A stretch of 64,000 nucleotides of DNA from Membranipora membranacea (GCA_914767715.1 OU612075.1:6386001-6450000), one strand, 5' to 3'. Shown: positions 1 through 11,790, counted from the stretch's first letter. The notes: a model not told the origin generated them from the sequence alone. Program-made: numbers and translations.

Positions 1-205
1 ATCAGTGAATTTATAACCATAACTCAACAAAAATCCCATAGGCTTCATGTGGTAAAGTTTTCAAGAATTGATTACCTTCTATCTAATCATCTATCTAACG
101 GTGGTAGAATTCTTCTGAATTTTAAAGGTTTGCCAAATAGCACTCTGTCGAGCTCGGCCTACAATTTCCAAATAACAGCTAAAATGTCTATAATCTAATT
201 ACAAA

Positions 206-1970
206 GTGATTGTGCTCTATCTATCAATTTATCTGTGTCAGGATGGAGGTTGGCAACTCAGGCCTTATCACATTGTTGTAACAGATGAGATGACATTTCC
301 CGTATCCAAACATAATTTGACAGACATACCACAATTCACCCCTTTCACATGTACAAGAATATTGTTCCACATTCCTGATAGTAAAAGTACAGGACCTGAC
401 AGAATTACAGTGAAGATGTTGAAGCTTGTTTGGCCTTATATTGTGGATATTGTCACCGATATGTTTAACAGGGTTTTAAGCAAAGGACAGTTCCCTTCAA
501 CATGGAAACTAGCTCGAGTTACACCAATACATAAATCTGGGGATATAAATAACCCATCAAATTATAGGCCAATTTCAGTCTTGCCTGTTCTTTCAAAAAT
601 ATTTGAGAAACACATAAATCACCATCTGCAAGAATATCTCACTAAGAACAAAATCATCCATGAGCTTCAATGTGGATTTAGAAAAGGCCATTCTTGTTCA
701 GACAGTTTATTTAAAATTATTTCAGACTCTTTGGTGGAGAAAATTAATGGAAATGTTATGACATTACTTTTTCTGGATTTTAAAAAGGCATTTGACTGTG
801 TATCCCATGTTTTACTACACAATAAGTTGAAGGCTTGCGGCATCGGAGGAAATATGTTAAAACTTCAAGACACCTTTCTGACAGACAGAAGGCAGTTTGT
901 TAAACTCAATAATATTGAATCTTGTAGATTGCCTATCACAATAGGGGTCCCTCAAGGTTCAATCCTAGCACCAACTTTGTTTCTCATCTTCATAAATGAT
1001 TTATTAACTTCATCAAAATCAGACTCATCATCATATGCATATGCTGATGATACAGTGTTCCTGTCATCTAATAAAAACCTTCAGCAACTAAAGGCAAAGG
1101 CATCTGAAGATTTAAGTGGCATTTTGGATTGGTGCAATCGAAACCGGATGGTTATAAATGTTCAGAAATCTCATTACATGCTACTTAATATCTCAGATCC
1201 GCTTTATGACGTGGAACTGTACATAGGGCATGAAAAACTAAACAGACAGAGAACTACAAGGCTTCTGGGTTTTGTGTTGAATGACTCGCTTTCATGGCAG
1301 GATCATCTAGAGTATGTATATAAAAAGGTACAACGGAATGTTTACCTACTTCAAAATTTGAGATACTTCTTGGATATAGCAAGTGCCCGCACATTTTACT
1401 TCCAGTTTATCTATTGTCACCTTATATATGGTATCCATATCATTGGCAACTTGTCCTGCAATAATGCCCTCAATAGATTATTTTTGTTGCAAAAACGGGC
1501 TTTACGCATTATCGCCAATGTGCATTACATCCCGTATTATCTCATTTCAACCGAATCCATTACACAATCATTACAACTCCTACCTCTTCCTAAGCTTGTT
1601 TGTTATTTCACTTCACTTTTTGCGCATAAGATAAACAATTTTTTAACACCACCATTTATATATAGAGGATTTAAAAACACTACCAAGTTCAATTTTCGTG
1701 ATAAACATTTACTTTTATATCATACAGACAATCTAAGATACAAAGTTTCTGCTACATACAATTCTTTACCGTTACATTTGAGATCTAAAGAGAAGTTCAG
1801 TTCATTCAAAACTTTACTTTTCAACCATATATTATCGACTTGACCAACATCATTGATGATATTATTTCCCTTCTGTTTCTCTTTTTTTGTTATAAAAAAA
1901 ATTGTTTTCTGGCACTGAGTGCAAAACATTTCGAATGAGATGACTTTTGATGCCAATAAAAAGTATTCAA
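206..1970 (+). mobile_element. 5'-truncated LINE with intact reverse transcriptase ORF tail
   Basis: An open frame from 206 to the TGA at 1841-1843 encodes a non-LTR retrotransposon reverse transcriptase. The RT region begins near residue 40 with the SKSTGPDRI type of start motif. Motif A reads FLDFKKAFD near residue 189, the GVPQGSILAP motif sits near residue 247, and the catalytic YADD lies near residue 278. The usual C-terminal LINE tail follows (LQKRALRII, then LPLHLRSKEKFSSFK). No endonuclease domain is present upstream in the window, so the copy is 5' truncated and the ATG at 206 is probably not a true start. The element seems to end near 1970 after an A-rich tail containing a CCAATAAAA signal. 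Type is probably Jockey/CR1-like; clade not resolved. A related but diverged copy lies at 7830-8635. Confidence 0.9.
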
Positions 1971-1984
1971 ATCACAATCATAGG

Positions 1985-2215
1985 ATTAGCATGATAAATC
2001 CCTTGGTCCTCATGGCGCTCCACACTCATACCAGCTGATCTTACAATGCGATTGTCCTACATTGACTCAAAGGCTTGAGAACCCATAGCTTCCTCATTAC
2101 TGGGATTCTAATGAGGAAGCTTTCCCATGTGATAGATTAAAGAATAACATGATAGAATATTAAAACTTCATTTATCAAGGTCGGCTGAGGTCAAGGTGAA
2201 CACAATGAAATATAT
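1985..2215. repeat. Dispersed repeat copy 1 (partner at 13055-13260)
   Basis: This stretch matches 13055-13260 in the same orientation. Shared landmarks are CCTTGGTC, ACACCAGCT/ATACCAGCT, ATAGCTTCCTCA, GGATTCTAAT, ATAACATGA and TTTATCAA in the same order with scattered substitutions. It lies directly after the LINE end. The family is not recognised. Confidence 0.6.
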
Positions 2216-2853
2216 GATCCTATAGGTCATGGGAATTATATATCAATTCTTTTGAGTTTGTAACAGGATCATGCAAGGCTGATATCAATATTCGTAACCC
2301 TCCTTGCTGTTACCTGTGTCACCCCACTTGTGAAATATGCAGCACCCTGCTGGTTCCCTCAGCTCTCTAATCAAGATCGTCAGAAGCTAGAGTAATACCA
2401 GATAATCTGTCTACAAGAAATGCTGCCAAATCAAGCCAACAGACCAAGCCAAGCAGTTAGCAGAGTCGAAAATGTCAGTGTCCTGCTCAGCACACTTTTT
2501 CTTCTTATACGAACAAAGTTCAATCAGATAACACACACCCGTTACATACCTACACTGCCACTGGAAAAACATCGACACACAGTGGCAGGCAGATCAAATC
2601 AAAATCAAGAACAGCACTGCGATCTAAGTCACTATTTCAGAGATCTTTGTAACTTATAACGTAATTCAATATATGTTCACCATATTTAGAGTACACATTC
2701 CTACTTATGTACATGTATCAATGTATCAGATATTCAAGTATTGTATACTTTGCATTATCAACCTTGTGCATCTCCCATTGTGTAAACATGATCTTATACG
2801 CTCTCCAGAGTTTTGATCTCTTTTGATATCGTTCCTGATCTCTTTCACTACCT
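2216..2853. other. Non-coding spacer, nothing recognised
   Basis: Short open frames occur but none has a recognisable product or splice-site support. The last 130 bases lead into the LINE remnant at 2854 and may belong to it. Confidence 0.4.
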
Positions 2854-3913
2854 ATGAAATCGCTTGTGGAAGAGTACAAAACATCAAAGGCGAGACTGGA
2901 TATGATGTTGAACGAGTCACCAGACCAGGTGATAAGGGAATGTGCTCCAACACTTGACACTGGTAAAAAATGGTCTGTCACAGAGACTGTCAGAGATGCC
3001 AAATCTCGACTGGAGATAAGTGAGATTGTGGGTGCTGTGACAACTGCACGTCATGGCATCGGCTGGGAAGCAAACCGGTGGTTCTCAAAGGAAAGCCCAA
3101 AGGTTAGACGGCAGATGGTAGTTTATGAGGTGCGCAAGATGGAAGAGGAGCGCCGCCAGACACAAGCTGTAGGCCAAGCCCAACAAGGCAGGTGGACTTG
3201 TTGGGAGTCTGTTGAGCAGCGTCAGCTCAAATGGACAGAATTGTGGTCGATGGAGCCACAAAGGATCAGCTTTCTGGTTGATGCAGCTTATGATCAACTA
3301 CCGACCCCGGCAAACCTGGAACGCTGGAATTTGACCGAGAACTCGAAATGCGCCGAGTGCTCGGCTAAGGGGACACTTCGACATATACTGTCGAATTGCC
3401 AACAGAGCCTGGGAAGATACACGTATAGGCATAATCAAGTCCTGAAAGTGTTGTGTAAATATGTCACGGAGAAGTGTGAATATGCTAATGCTGGTGGTGA
3501 AGCGCGTGAAAAGATTTTGCGCAAAAAGGGATTGATGAACAGCGGAGAATGGCAGGTGAGATGCGACCTCACAGAGACCAGACTTAATTGTTTGGTCTGA
3601 CAAAGAAAAAGCACTAATACTGATGGAATTGACGGTGCCTTCGGAAGAAAATCTCTCATATGCACATGAGAGAAAACTGACAAGATACGAAGATCTGGTC
3701 ACACAATGCCAAGACAAAGGTTGGAATTGCGAATTATTCGCAGTGGAAGTTGGCTGCCGTGGATTCATGGCTAGATCAGCTACCAAATTTCTGACTAGAG
3801 TTGGGCTTTCAGGAAGAGCACTCAAACAAGCCACAAAAAGCATAGTACATGAGGCAGAAAGCGCATCTGCATGGATATGGCAACAGCACTGCGTGAAGAC
3901 AAAAGCTAAGTAA
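2854..3913 (+). pseudogene. LINE remnant: RT C-terminus, zinc-finger-like motif and restriction-like nuclease domain, frameshifted
   Basis: Two consecutive frames form the C-terminal part of a retrotransposon polyprotein. The first frame (2854-3600) shows a linker rich in Arg/Glu, then LPTPANLERW and a C-x2-C-x7-H-x4-C zinc-finger-like motif (CAEC, then HILSNC), typical after the RT domain of LINEs. The second frame (about 3571-3913) starts with RPDLIVWSDKEKALILMELT and continues to VEVGCRGF and ATKSIVHEAE. A PD followed by E-x-T is what a PD-(D/E)xK restriction-like nuclease would show. The two parts belong to one reading but are split by a +1 frame change near 3570, so the copy is dead. Similar proteins are common as unannotated ORFs in fish and cnidarian genomes. 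The RT core itself is missing. Confidence 0.75.
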
Positions 3914-4860
3914 ACATAGGATTAAAAGCTTGGCACTCGCATAAAAGGCAGGCAGAGCGAGACAGGAAATCACAGTCAGCCCACTGGCTGCAGCGCAAGC
4001 AAGTCATCTCTCTGACTTGTGTATGAGTTGTACTATGCTCAATGTGGTGAATTTGAGTAGTGAACGAGTGGCACGAGGGGCGGGTGCCTTGACGATAGCG
4101 ACTTTGCGCCGATGAGTTGATGGAAAGCAAACCTCCCTGCACTGGTTTGGCTTAGAGTATAAGCATGAGAGTGATGGGGCGAACATTGTTGCACTGAAAC
4201 AATGAAGAGTTGGCAGCCTCCCTGGTTGCGCACCAGCGTAAACACACCAATTATGTCAAACCACCGAAACTTACAAAATGCACTGAGGGATCGATGAGAT
4301 TGATTGATATGCTCAGCAACACACAGGGGTACGCGCACCACTGTATGTTGTATCTAAAGTTGATCATGACATGACATGACATTACCCGTAACCGAATTTA
4401 GACAAAAATTCTAGATGCCGACATGCCAACCTGTAAGACAAATTGATTGATTGACATCATATGAGGCCAAATGGGACCAAATTATCCTCTGCATGAACAT
4501 CGAATATGTGACGGTTTCAAACAGAGAGATAAAGATGCACTGGATCTTGAAAGTTGCATTGCTCTTTTTTCTAAACTTTATTGGCTTTCAGTCGCCGTGA
4601 ATGTTTTTAAAAATCAGCCATTTAAAAAACAGAACAGTGAGCCATCTGTAAAAGAGAAAACTTTGGGTGGTGTCCCATGTTTTGTTAAACCACAGGGACT
4701 ATTTGGGACGGATCGGAAATGTCACAGAAGGATGTAACTCAAAGCCTACAACAAAGAAGATCCTTCTCCACTTTTGTATCATATTTTCTTTAGTTGTTTT
4801 ACCAATAGCGAGTTCAATGAGAGATCATTAGATTTATAATTCCATAATCAGAGCTGCCTG
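3914..4860. other. Non-coding spacer
   Basis: No gene is recognised. The open frame at 4471-4737 has no recognisable motif and no splice support. The 3' end of the preceding LINE may extend some way into this stretch. Confidence 0.35.
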
Positions 4861-4863
4861 CTA

Positions 4864-5045
4864 ACTGGTTGAGAGGGGGGGCTGCTGTTTCCCCGAGGGT
4901 AGGTGAGGTAGCTACGTATCGCCACCTGACTGGTAGGCGAGGTAAGAAGATATTGTTTCTTGACAAGTAGGCGAGGCTAGGCTGATCTTGTCCCCCGAGT
5001 GGTGGGCGTGGGGTGAGCTGATATTGTAGTTTAGAGGGAGTGACT
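4864..5045. repeat. Degenerate tandem repeat, period about 50 bp
   Basis: About three and a half units share the cores GTAGGCGAGG and GATATTGT/GATCTTGT, for example at 4930-4960, 4960-5000 and 5000-5030. Copies are diverged. It lies about 670 bp upstream of the NG1 TATA box. No function is evident. Confidence 0.6.
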
Positions 5046-5700
5046 TGGCAGATTGTTATAAATGCCAGTTTCTGACGGATAATAGAATGAAATAATAATC
5101 TTCTTATGATAACCCCTTATAGTTAAAATGACAAGAAGATCCTGCTTAACCTTTGTTCTGAATGCGCAATAGGCCCATAATTGATGTACTTGCTTGAAAT
5201 AACTCTCTATATATGTGTGTCAAAATTCTGAACATCCTGAAAATCATCATGAGCTTCGACTTCTGTGACGGCACTAAACCACTATGCCGCACACTGAGCG
5301 GTTACTAGGGCGAATTGACGAGACTTTTAATTGCACACCAGCATCTTTATTGCTCTCTCAAACAACACACACTAAACTGAGTAAAAACAATCTCTTATAT
5401 AGTATCACCAAAAGCATGTGAAAACAGGACATCGTATGATATCAATTAAACTGCAAAAACTAGGCAATAGCAAAGCGATAATTAATTGGCTCACACTCAT
5501 CAAGATGGCAAAGCGTAACACTGCACACCAGGACACAGCCCATAAGTTGGTCATTATTAATGTAATAAATGTCTATTAAAAGGTTATTATTTCTGCCACA
5601 GGAAGTTAATAAAAAATGTTTATTATTATGGCATTTCCAGTGACAGCCAGAACGGTCACTGTCATGACCTGATACATGACAGGTGATGGCTGTTACACTT
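5046..5700. other. Upstream region of NG1
   Basis: No coding sequence is recognised. The proximal part (5657-5688) contains an imperfect inverted repeat, TCACTGTCATG facing CATGACAGGTGA, immediately upstream of the NG1 TATA box; it could be a regulatory site but this is not supported further. Confidence 0.3.
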
Positions 5701-5710
5701 CATTGCAGCA

Positions 5711-5718
5711 TATAAATA
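5711..5718 (+). promoter_or_regulatory. NG1 TATA box and untranslated first exon
   Basis: TATAAATA within CAGCATATAAATA matches the same word at 16742-16749 upstream of NG2. The transcript would start about 30 bases on and the untranslated first exon ends at 5792 (CAG before GTACGT). The parallel arrangement in NG2 and NG3 supports both the promoter and the leader intron (5793-6001). Confidence 0.7.
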
Positions 5719-6018
5719 GAGTCAGAAATCAAATGAAACTCATTCGACTAAGCGGAGCCAAACATTCACTTCAGTACATAGGCTTAGGGCAGGTACGTCA
5801 GACTCTTTAAATGTCTAACATACTCTAAGATGGATTAGTGTATTCAGAAGGTTAAAGGTTAATTTCCCAAAATTGCAATTTATTTTCCCTAAATTAATTT
5901 GAGCTTTTCTCATGTTATATTTTCTCGGTTGTGAATAAAAGTTTGTAAGAAAGCTGGCAAGATTTGATGTCATTCAAAAATACTACCTGTATTTGTTGCA
6001 GAAAGGCAAACACAAGAC

Positions 6019-7670
6019 ATGGCATCCAAGTTTCTACTCGTCCTGATAGTTGTTATTGCAGTTCTTAGCGTAACTACCGCTAAGGTAAGTTGATCAAAAT
6101 GTTTCCATTTCACAAAACATTTGTGCATTGTTGAATTTTCATTACAGTGAAGCAGAAACTTGATCTTGGTATTCAACATCCATACATACATTTAAATTGG
6201 CATTATCAAACCATTTGTTATCATCGGATTGAGTTGGAGATTGAGTTAAAATTCTTTTTCCGTTGATTTTATTTTTGTTTGTTTTTTTGTTTTGCACATC
6301 AGTAAATACATCTCGCAGTGAGTGGAGGTAAAAATGTAAACACATTCTTTCAATCTGTGTGCATTGAATTCCTCTCAATCCACAGTTTATTGTTGGGAAC
6401 ATTTTTTTCGTTCAATCAACGTCCAATTTTGACATATTTTATCTTAAATTTGTTCACAGAAGAACGGTAACAACAATGGGAATTGTAAAGGTAAATGTGT
6501 GAACACAGTCACAGGGAACAACAACGGTAACAATAACAGTGGAGGCAACAATGGTATGTAATTATGGTAATATATGACATGTTAAATGAAAAAACTAGAA
6601 CTGAAATGTCAGAGACCCACCTCCAACGATGATAGCAGCGGGGATTGGAGTAGTATGGGATGTTTATAACACCAATATTCTCAGTGAAAAACTAAGACAA
6701 ATACGATGGGTAATTGTTGTAATACCTGCCTCACTCATATCATCGGTCTAGGGACCACATTTCACTCAGTTTATATTTTGTCTTTGTGTCCTTATTAACT
6801 GTGAATGCAATATCAGGGCTGATCATTGCATGTAGGAATTAGAGCCTCCCTAATGTCCAATTTGATCTAAATGATGTGATGGTTTTACAGTAAGATCATG
6901 TTACATGTTGCCCTAGAACTTCCTGATCACGCTGCCACACCGTGTTAACATAGTTGCAATGTCATGTAATATGACACCTACATAACCATCACCAACTATT
7001 GGAATAGTTTCAGATATAATATATCCTCACACTAAATTTGTCATTGCAGGGAACTCTAATGGAAACTGTGTTGGTGTATGTAAGAACACGAACGCAGGTA
7101 ACAACAATGGAAATAACAACAACTCCAACAAAAACACCGGAAATAACAACGGGAACTGCGTCGGTAAGTCACCACTACAACACTACCTAATTGTCTATGT
7201 GGGCGTACACCATTTAATGTTTGATATTTATGGTAAGTCAAGGTTACATTACTCACTTGTCTATGTAGGTGTAGACGTACACAACCTCAAGGCTACACAA
7301 AGACCAATGCATGTTATAGTCAGGTAGTTACTTATGATGGATTTCTGTAAGCTTGGCAAGGTTAAAAATATCAACGCTCTTGATGGCATGAATTATCAAT
7401 GGTGATGAGAGTGCTCACCGTAGGGGAAGGTAACTCTCATTCCCTGCAAGGCAATTGATGTCCCCTAATGCCACAATGCAAAACTGTATCAACATCGTGT
7501 TCAAGTTGCATCCTGTGTTTTAAGGTAATTGTAACGGATTCACCGGAGGCAACAACACCAACAAGAACAACCAGGGAAACTGTATCGGGAATTGTACAGG
7601 TGATAACAAAGGAGGCGTCACAGGAAAAACAGCTGGAAAAATCAGTGGCTACATCAACGGCAAAAAGTAA
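6019..7670 (+). CDS. NG1: secreted Asn/Gly-rich C-x-G-x-C repeat protein
   Basis: Coding exons are 6019-6084, 6460-6553, 7050-7163 and 7525-7670, joined by GT-AG introns; the product is 139 residues. Residues 1-22 are a signal peptide (MASKFLLVLIVVIAVLSV...). The mature part is dominated by Asn and Gly runs (NGNNNGN) and holds eight cysteines, all in four C-x-G-x-C pairs: CKGKC, CVGVC, CVGNC (formed across the last exon junction) and CIGNC. It ends with a basic conserved tail, GGVTGKTAGKISGYINGKK. The first coding intron is phase 0 and the next two are phase 1, each splitting a Gly codon. Exon 2 starts after TTGTTGCAG at 6002, and AATAAA is at 7766. The family is not recognised and no function can be assigned; secretion is predicted. 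An out-of-frame ORF covers the last exon and is not the product. Confidence 0.85.
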
Positions 7671-7765
7671 ATTGGTTTATAGCTAGCTTTCATTAGCAAG
7701 TAGTTATTGAGGTAGTTCTAAAAGTCTTCTACAATTTATAATACATCTCTTGTAAATTGAATCCG

Positions 7766-7771
7766 AATAAA
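7766..7771 (+). other. NG1 polyadenylation signal
   Basis: AATAAA lies 96 bases after the stop codon. The 3' untranslated sequence before it resembles that of NG2 (TATAGCTAG, TTGAGG, CTTCTAC, GAATAA), which supports common descent of the 3' ends. Confidence 0.7.
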
Positions 7772-7829
7772 ATGCAATGTTGCAAATGGTTGCGCCATCT
7801 TCAGTTGCCAATCCCGAAAGGAACCCTTG

Positions 7830-8635
7830 ATCAGTTTTGTTTATCACAGACAGATCACACGGACAGAACAATTCATCATTAAATTTAAAAATTGACAATA
7901 ACCAAATATTTCAAAGGCATGAAACTGAACTTCTTGACTTTAAGATATCTGACTCATTTTCATTGAATGGTCATTGTGAGGCTGTTTTGGATAAGGTGTC
8001 AAAAATACAAACTTACTTTAGCTATGCAGACCCTACTTGACCACACATTCTGCTAAACAATTTTATTCTCAATTTATTCACTGGTATCTCATTTATGGTA
8101 TCCATATATATTACAACTTATATGCATCAAATATCACAAACCCTATTTTCACTCAGCAAAAAAGAGCCTTGAGAATTGTGGCCAATGTTCAACGTATACC
8201 TTTTTATTTGTCACCTTCTAATGACCTATGTACATCACCTAAAATTTTACCCCTTCCAATACTGAGCAATTATTTTACTTGCATTACGGGATTTAAGGCT
8301 CTGAATTATTTATCACCTCCATACATCTCTGATTTTTTTGTTACCACACCAATTTCCAAGAAGAGATACACACTTACTTAAACCTCCATTAGGCAACTTA
8401 AACCACAAAATAGCAACAAACTTTAATATTTTACCCTCTTCATTGAGAAGCACTCTTACTTTGAATATGTTTAAGAAAAGGCTAATGCAACATTCTTTCA
8501 GTTTGTTGGCATAGTCTTATTTTTTTGTTGAATCTTTGTTTGTATCATTTTTTCTTTTTTGCCATTTATGTCACATCATGAAAAACATTTGAAATAATGA
8601 ATTGTTGCTGACAATAAAAGTATATATATATGCTT
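7830..8635 (+). mobile_element. LINE 3' fragment related to the 206-1970 element, decayed
   Basis: Two frames (7837-8040 and 8037-8381) give a broken RT tail: LNLKIDNN, then QFYSQFIHWYLIYGIHIYYN and QQKRALRIVANVQRIPF. The second part aligns with FYFQFIYCHLIYGIHI and LQKRALRIIANVHYIPY of the 206-1970 element. The copy is 5' truncated, frameshifted near 8037 and ends near 8635 after GACAATAAAAG. It begins about 60 bases after the NG1 poly(A) signal. Confidence 0.8.
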
Positions 8636-9270
8636 GAAACAAACAAGGGCAATTTGAAAAATTGCCGAACATCAGGACCATATGTGGTCAAAGGTGTGCT
8701 GGTCAGTTTGTTGGTAAGATAAACAAATCATTCATTCTACAAAACTGTATTTTGTGACCTTGAACTTGATCCAGCATGTGGGAGCACCATCAATAGATGC
8801 CCTTTTTATAAACCTCAGCTTGACAGCCTTGTAGCTTGACAGCCTTGCAGCTTGACAATATGACCATGCCAGCACTCATCAACTCAAACAACCCTGCATC
8901 TCAACTATCATCAGATCGGCCCAGTTATCTGTTGCTTAGTCTTTATGAAGCAGCTACCGTGTAAAGGTTAATCACTGCTAGCAAAAAAATGGCATCTGCT
9001 GGCATAAAAATGTCAATAACATCAAATAAAATGGTGATGTGAGATGCTGCTGTTGAAAATTCTAGTATGATCTTAAATCTGCCCCAGTATTTTATTTGCA
9101 AGATCTGCCTAAAATCTCTTCTAGGTATTTTGTTCCTCTCCAGAGAGTAGAGGAAAGTTATAGTACATCGACAAAAAGTTTTTAAAAATTCGATGATATT
9201 TTTTTACACAAGTTTCGGTGACTGTCCTTAATTATTTATTTAAACACACACAACGTCATACACATTGAGT
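8636..9270. other. Spacer between LINE fragment and temptin-like gene
   Basis: No gene or clear repeat was recognised, apart from short runs such as the doubled CAGCTTGACAGCCTTG near 8815-8850. Confidence 0.35.
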
Positions 9271-9271
9271 C

Positions 9272-9346
9272 TTGAAATTGGCCAATGTATTGGCTCTAAT
9301 TGGAGCCAATCAGAGCCAATCAGAGCCAACACATTGGCTACTTCCA
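9272..9346. repeat. MITE family B, internally deleted copy
   Basis: GGCCAATGTATTGGCTCT faces AGAGCCAACACATTGGCT, the same termini seen in longer elements at 23108-23291, 25848-26004 and 40744-40968. Here the ends are nearly fused, with a small duplication of CAGAGCCAAT. Confidence 0.55.
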
Positions 9347-9486
9347 AAGCTAATAAATACATTCTAAGGTGAACTCCTTTAACATATAGACTGCATCAAA
9401 AAAATGTTATTTCATTTTCAGTTCTCACATGGATATTTTACTACAATTTAATTCTGTATCAAGTTTTAGCGTTATACATGATCCAG

Positions 9487-11790
9487 TTAGATTAGTGGAA
9501 TTGGGCATGCAGCAGCGCAGATAGGTATCCGGCGATTCCTGATCATACATTCAACATGGCATACAGGCTCGCATATAGCTGGGTGACTTATAGCCATGTT
9601 GATTTGAGGATCACCTGCAAAAAAGATATTATTGTGCAATGTATGATGTTATCGCAAAAAACAACAAATATACAAAATAATATATAATTGATGCTTTATA
9701 TTTTGCCTGCTGCCATGATTATTGATTAAAGGTAAATTTAGATGTTAGTGAAGTGATACATCAGATGAGTAAATATAAGCTAGGACTACAGTTTAGTTGA
9801 GCTGGTCTGATCTGTACCGGTCCGGCCCGATCCGGTCCGGTTCGGTCTGGTCTGGTCTGACCTTGCTAGCTAGGCCCAACTGATGGTAGCTAAGGTCGAA
9901 GTTCATATAACATGGTGAGGTTGAGCAAATGTGAACTAGCCATTACATTTCAGGAAAGTGTGAAAAGGCAAATCATGTATCCTGCTAATCTGTTTATCTA
10001 CTAGGGAAATGAATTCTCTCCTAAGTGTGGCAGGGAACGCAAAGCCAAGGCAGAAAGGTCAACATGATAGTTGGAGCAGTGGTCAAAATTATCGAATTTT
10101 TTTTTTATATTCTCATGGCCAATTAAAACACAGCTCTTGCTTTTGTGTTAGCAAGGGAAATTACTATGATCATTTAAAAAATATTTATTGATGGAGGTTG
10201 AGCCCTATTCTTTGCTATGGTGGGTAGGAATGTTTTGCACAAATCAAGATTCCATTTCAAAAGAATGATGCTATAACTAGCGATCCTGGCACAGTTTGAG
10301 GGTTTAAATGACTTTATCAGCAAATGAATTTGATATTATTACTGTTATTATTAAACTAGCTCAATTATCAAATAGCAATTTCACTCCATGAATCACAACA
10401 AAGGCAAAGTTCTCACCTTCCTTCCAGATGCATTGTGGGTCCCCGAGTTCTTCACCATTTGTTAAACCATCACCGTCAGAATCCTTCGTACATATTTGTT
10501 CATTCCACACCTAAAATTTAAAAACAAAATTCTGCATAACTTTCAAAACTTGTTAGAATTAAAGCAACAAGTATGCAAACGAAAATTAGTAGAAAAAAAT
10601 ATTCTGATTTGAGCAATTTGCGTTAATTAAGGAAAGCGTTTCACATGGTTGTCAGAGATTACTCAAAACATGCTATTGAAGTTTATCTAGATTAGAAATA
10701 TGAGTAGTATGATTTTCTTTGCTTCTCATCCATGATCATGTTCAAACAGAACTAGAACTAATGATTTTAAGCTCTGTTCATGTGTTATTACCAATTATTA
10801 TTAGTTATTATTGTTATTATTACTAGTAATGTGCATATTGAAATTTGTGGTAAACTGATGATGATGTTTATTACAAGACTATCTGACAACACAAAGATTA
10901 ATCTAAAAGTAGTAGATCAGCTCCCAGCATTTTACTTGAAGTACATACTCTTGAGAAGAGAAGTATTTGCTCAGGCTTGTGTTAGCAAATCTTGATAGTT
11001 AGCTAACATTTACACAACCTATCTACTACATAACATGTCCTATCTTACTATCTTACTATCTTCTTCTTATTAAATTCATATATATATAGATTTTAATATC
11101 AATGTGTATATACATATCTATGATCCCAGCTATCAAACCGATGCTATGACAATAAGCCATGGAACCCAAAACTAGCAAAGCTGAACAAAAGCAAATAAAA
11201 TCCTCTAGGGTACCAATCTCCTATTTTTCAAACCTTACCAGGCCTGCCTCCTTGAAGTCTTTGCCGAACGCATTTCTTTCTCCTCCGCCGCTTGAACTTA
11301 GATGTCCGACACCTTGCCATATGGCGGTGAAGTCTCCGACACATGGGTTGGGAACAGCATCACCATTAGGTACCTTCATCTGGAAGATTCTATGCGCCAA
11401 ACTAGTCACAGCAATCATCGCGAGCAACACAGCTACTCTACAAGACAGAAAAACATAGTAAACTTAGTTGTCACAAAATTCATGCGCAACATTCCTCGAT
11501 TATACACGTGCTGTTTAGAAAGTTGACATTAGTTGTTGCGGTTCCATAAGAACTTTAAAGAATTCTTACCTTATAACTTTTACAGGATATAATGTATTTG
11601 TCAAACCATATTTCAACAATGATTTTAGCCTCAATTTTTTGCATGGCACAAAACACTTCTAGGTGTACTGTTTATTAGGCTTTATATATATATATCATTA
11701 TTATGACAAAAAAAAAAGATTATATCAATGTAATGAAAATTAATGAAATAAACATAAAATAATATGTTACCTGCTAGTCAAAAATGACAT
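9487..11790 (-). CDS. Temptin-like secreted protein
   Basis: Four minus-strand exons, 11771-11790, 11239-11437, 10417-10510 and 9487-9614, join in frame with GT-AG introns of phases 2, 0 and 1 to give 146 residues. The start MSFLTSR is followed by a hydrophobic signal sequence (VAVLLAMIAVTSLA). The mature part shows the temptin signature: VPNGDAVPNPC, then IWQGVGH, SGGGERNAFGKDF, then C-T-K-DSDGDGLTNGEELGDPQC and finally SHPAICEP. DSDGDGLTNGEELGDP also resembles a calcium-binding loop. Temptin in Aplysia is a secreted pheromone complex protein; homologues occur in many marine invertebrates where roles are mostly unknown. The tail after SHPAICEP carries four further cysteines, more than I expect for the family. 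The gene lies on the opposite strand between NG1 and NG2. The fragment starting with GTG at 11430 is only one exon of it. Confidence 0.9.

Noticed and set aside
3298-3843. 181-residue minus-strand ORF
   Set aside because: Antisense of the restriction-like-nuclease LINE remnant, which has recognisable motifs on the plus strand.
7468-7686. 72-residue ORF over the NG1 last exon
   Set aside because: It is in another frame; the spliced NG1 frame keeps the conserved cysteines and tail shared with NG2 and NG3.
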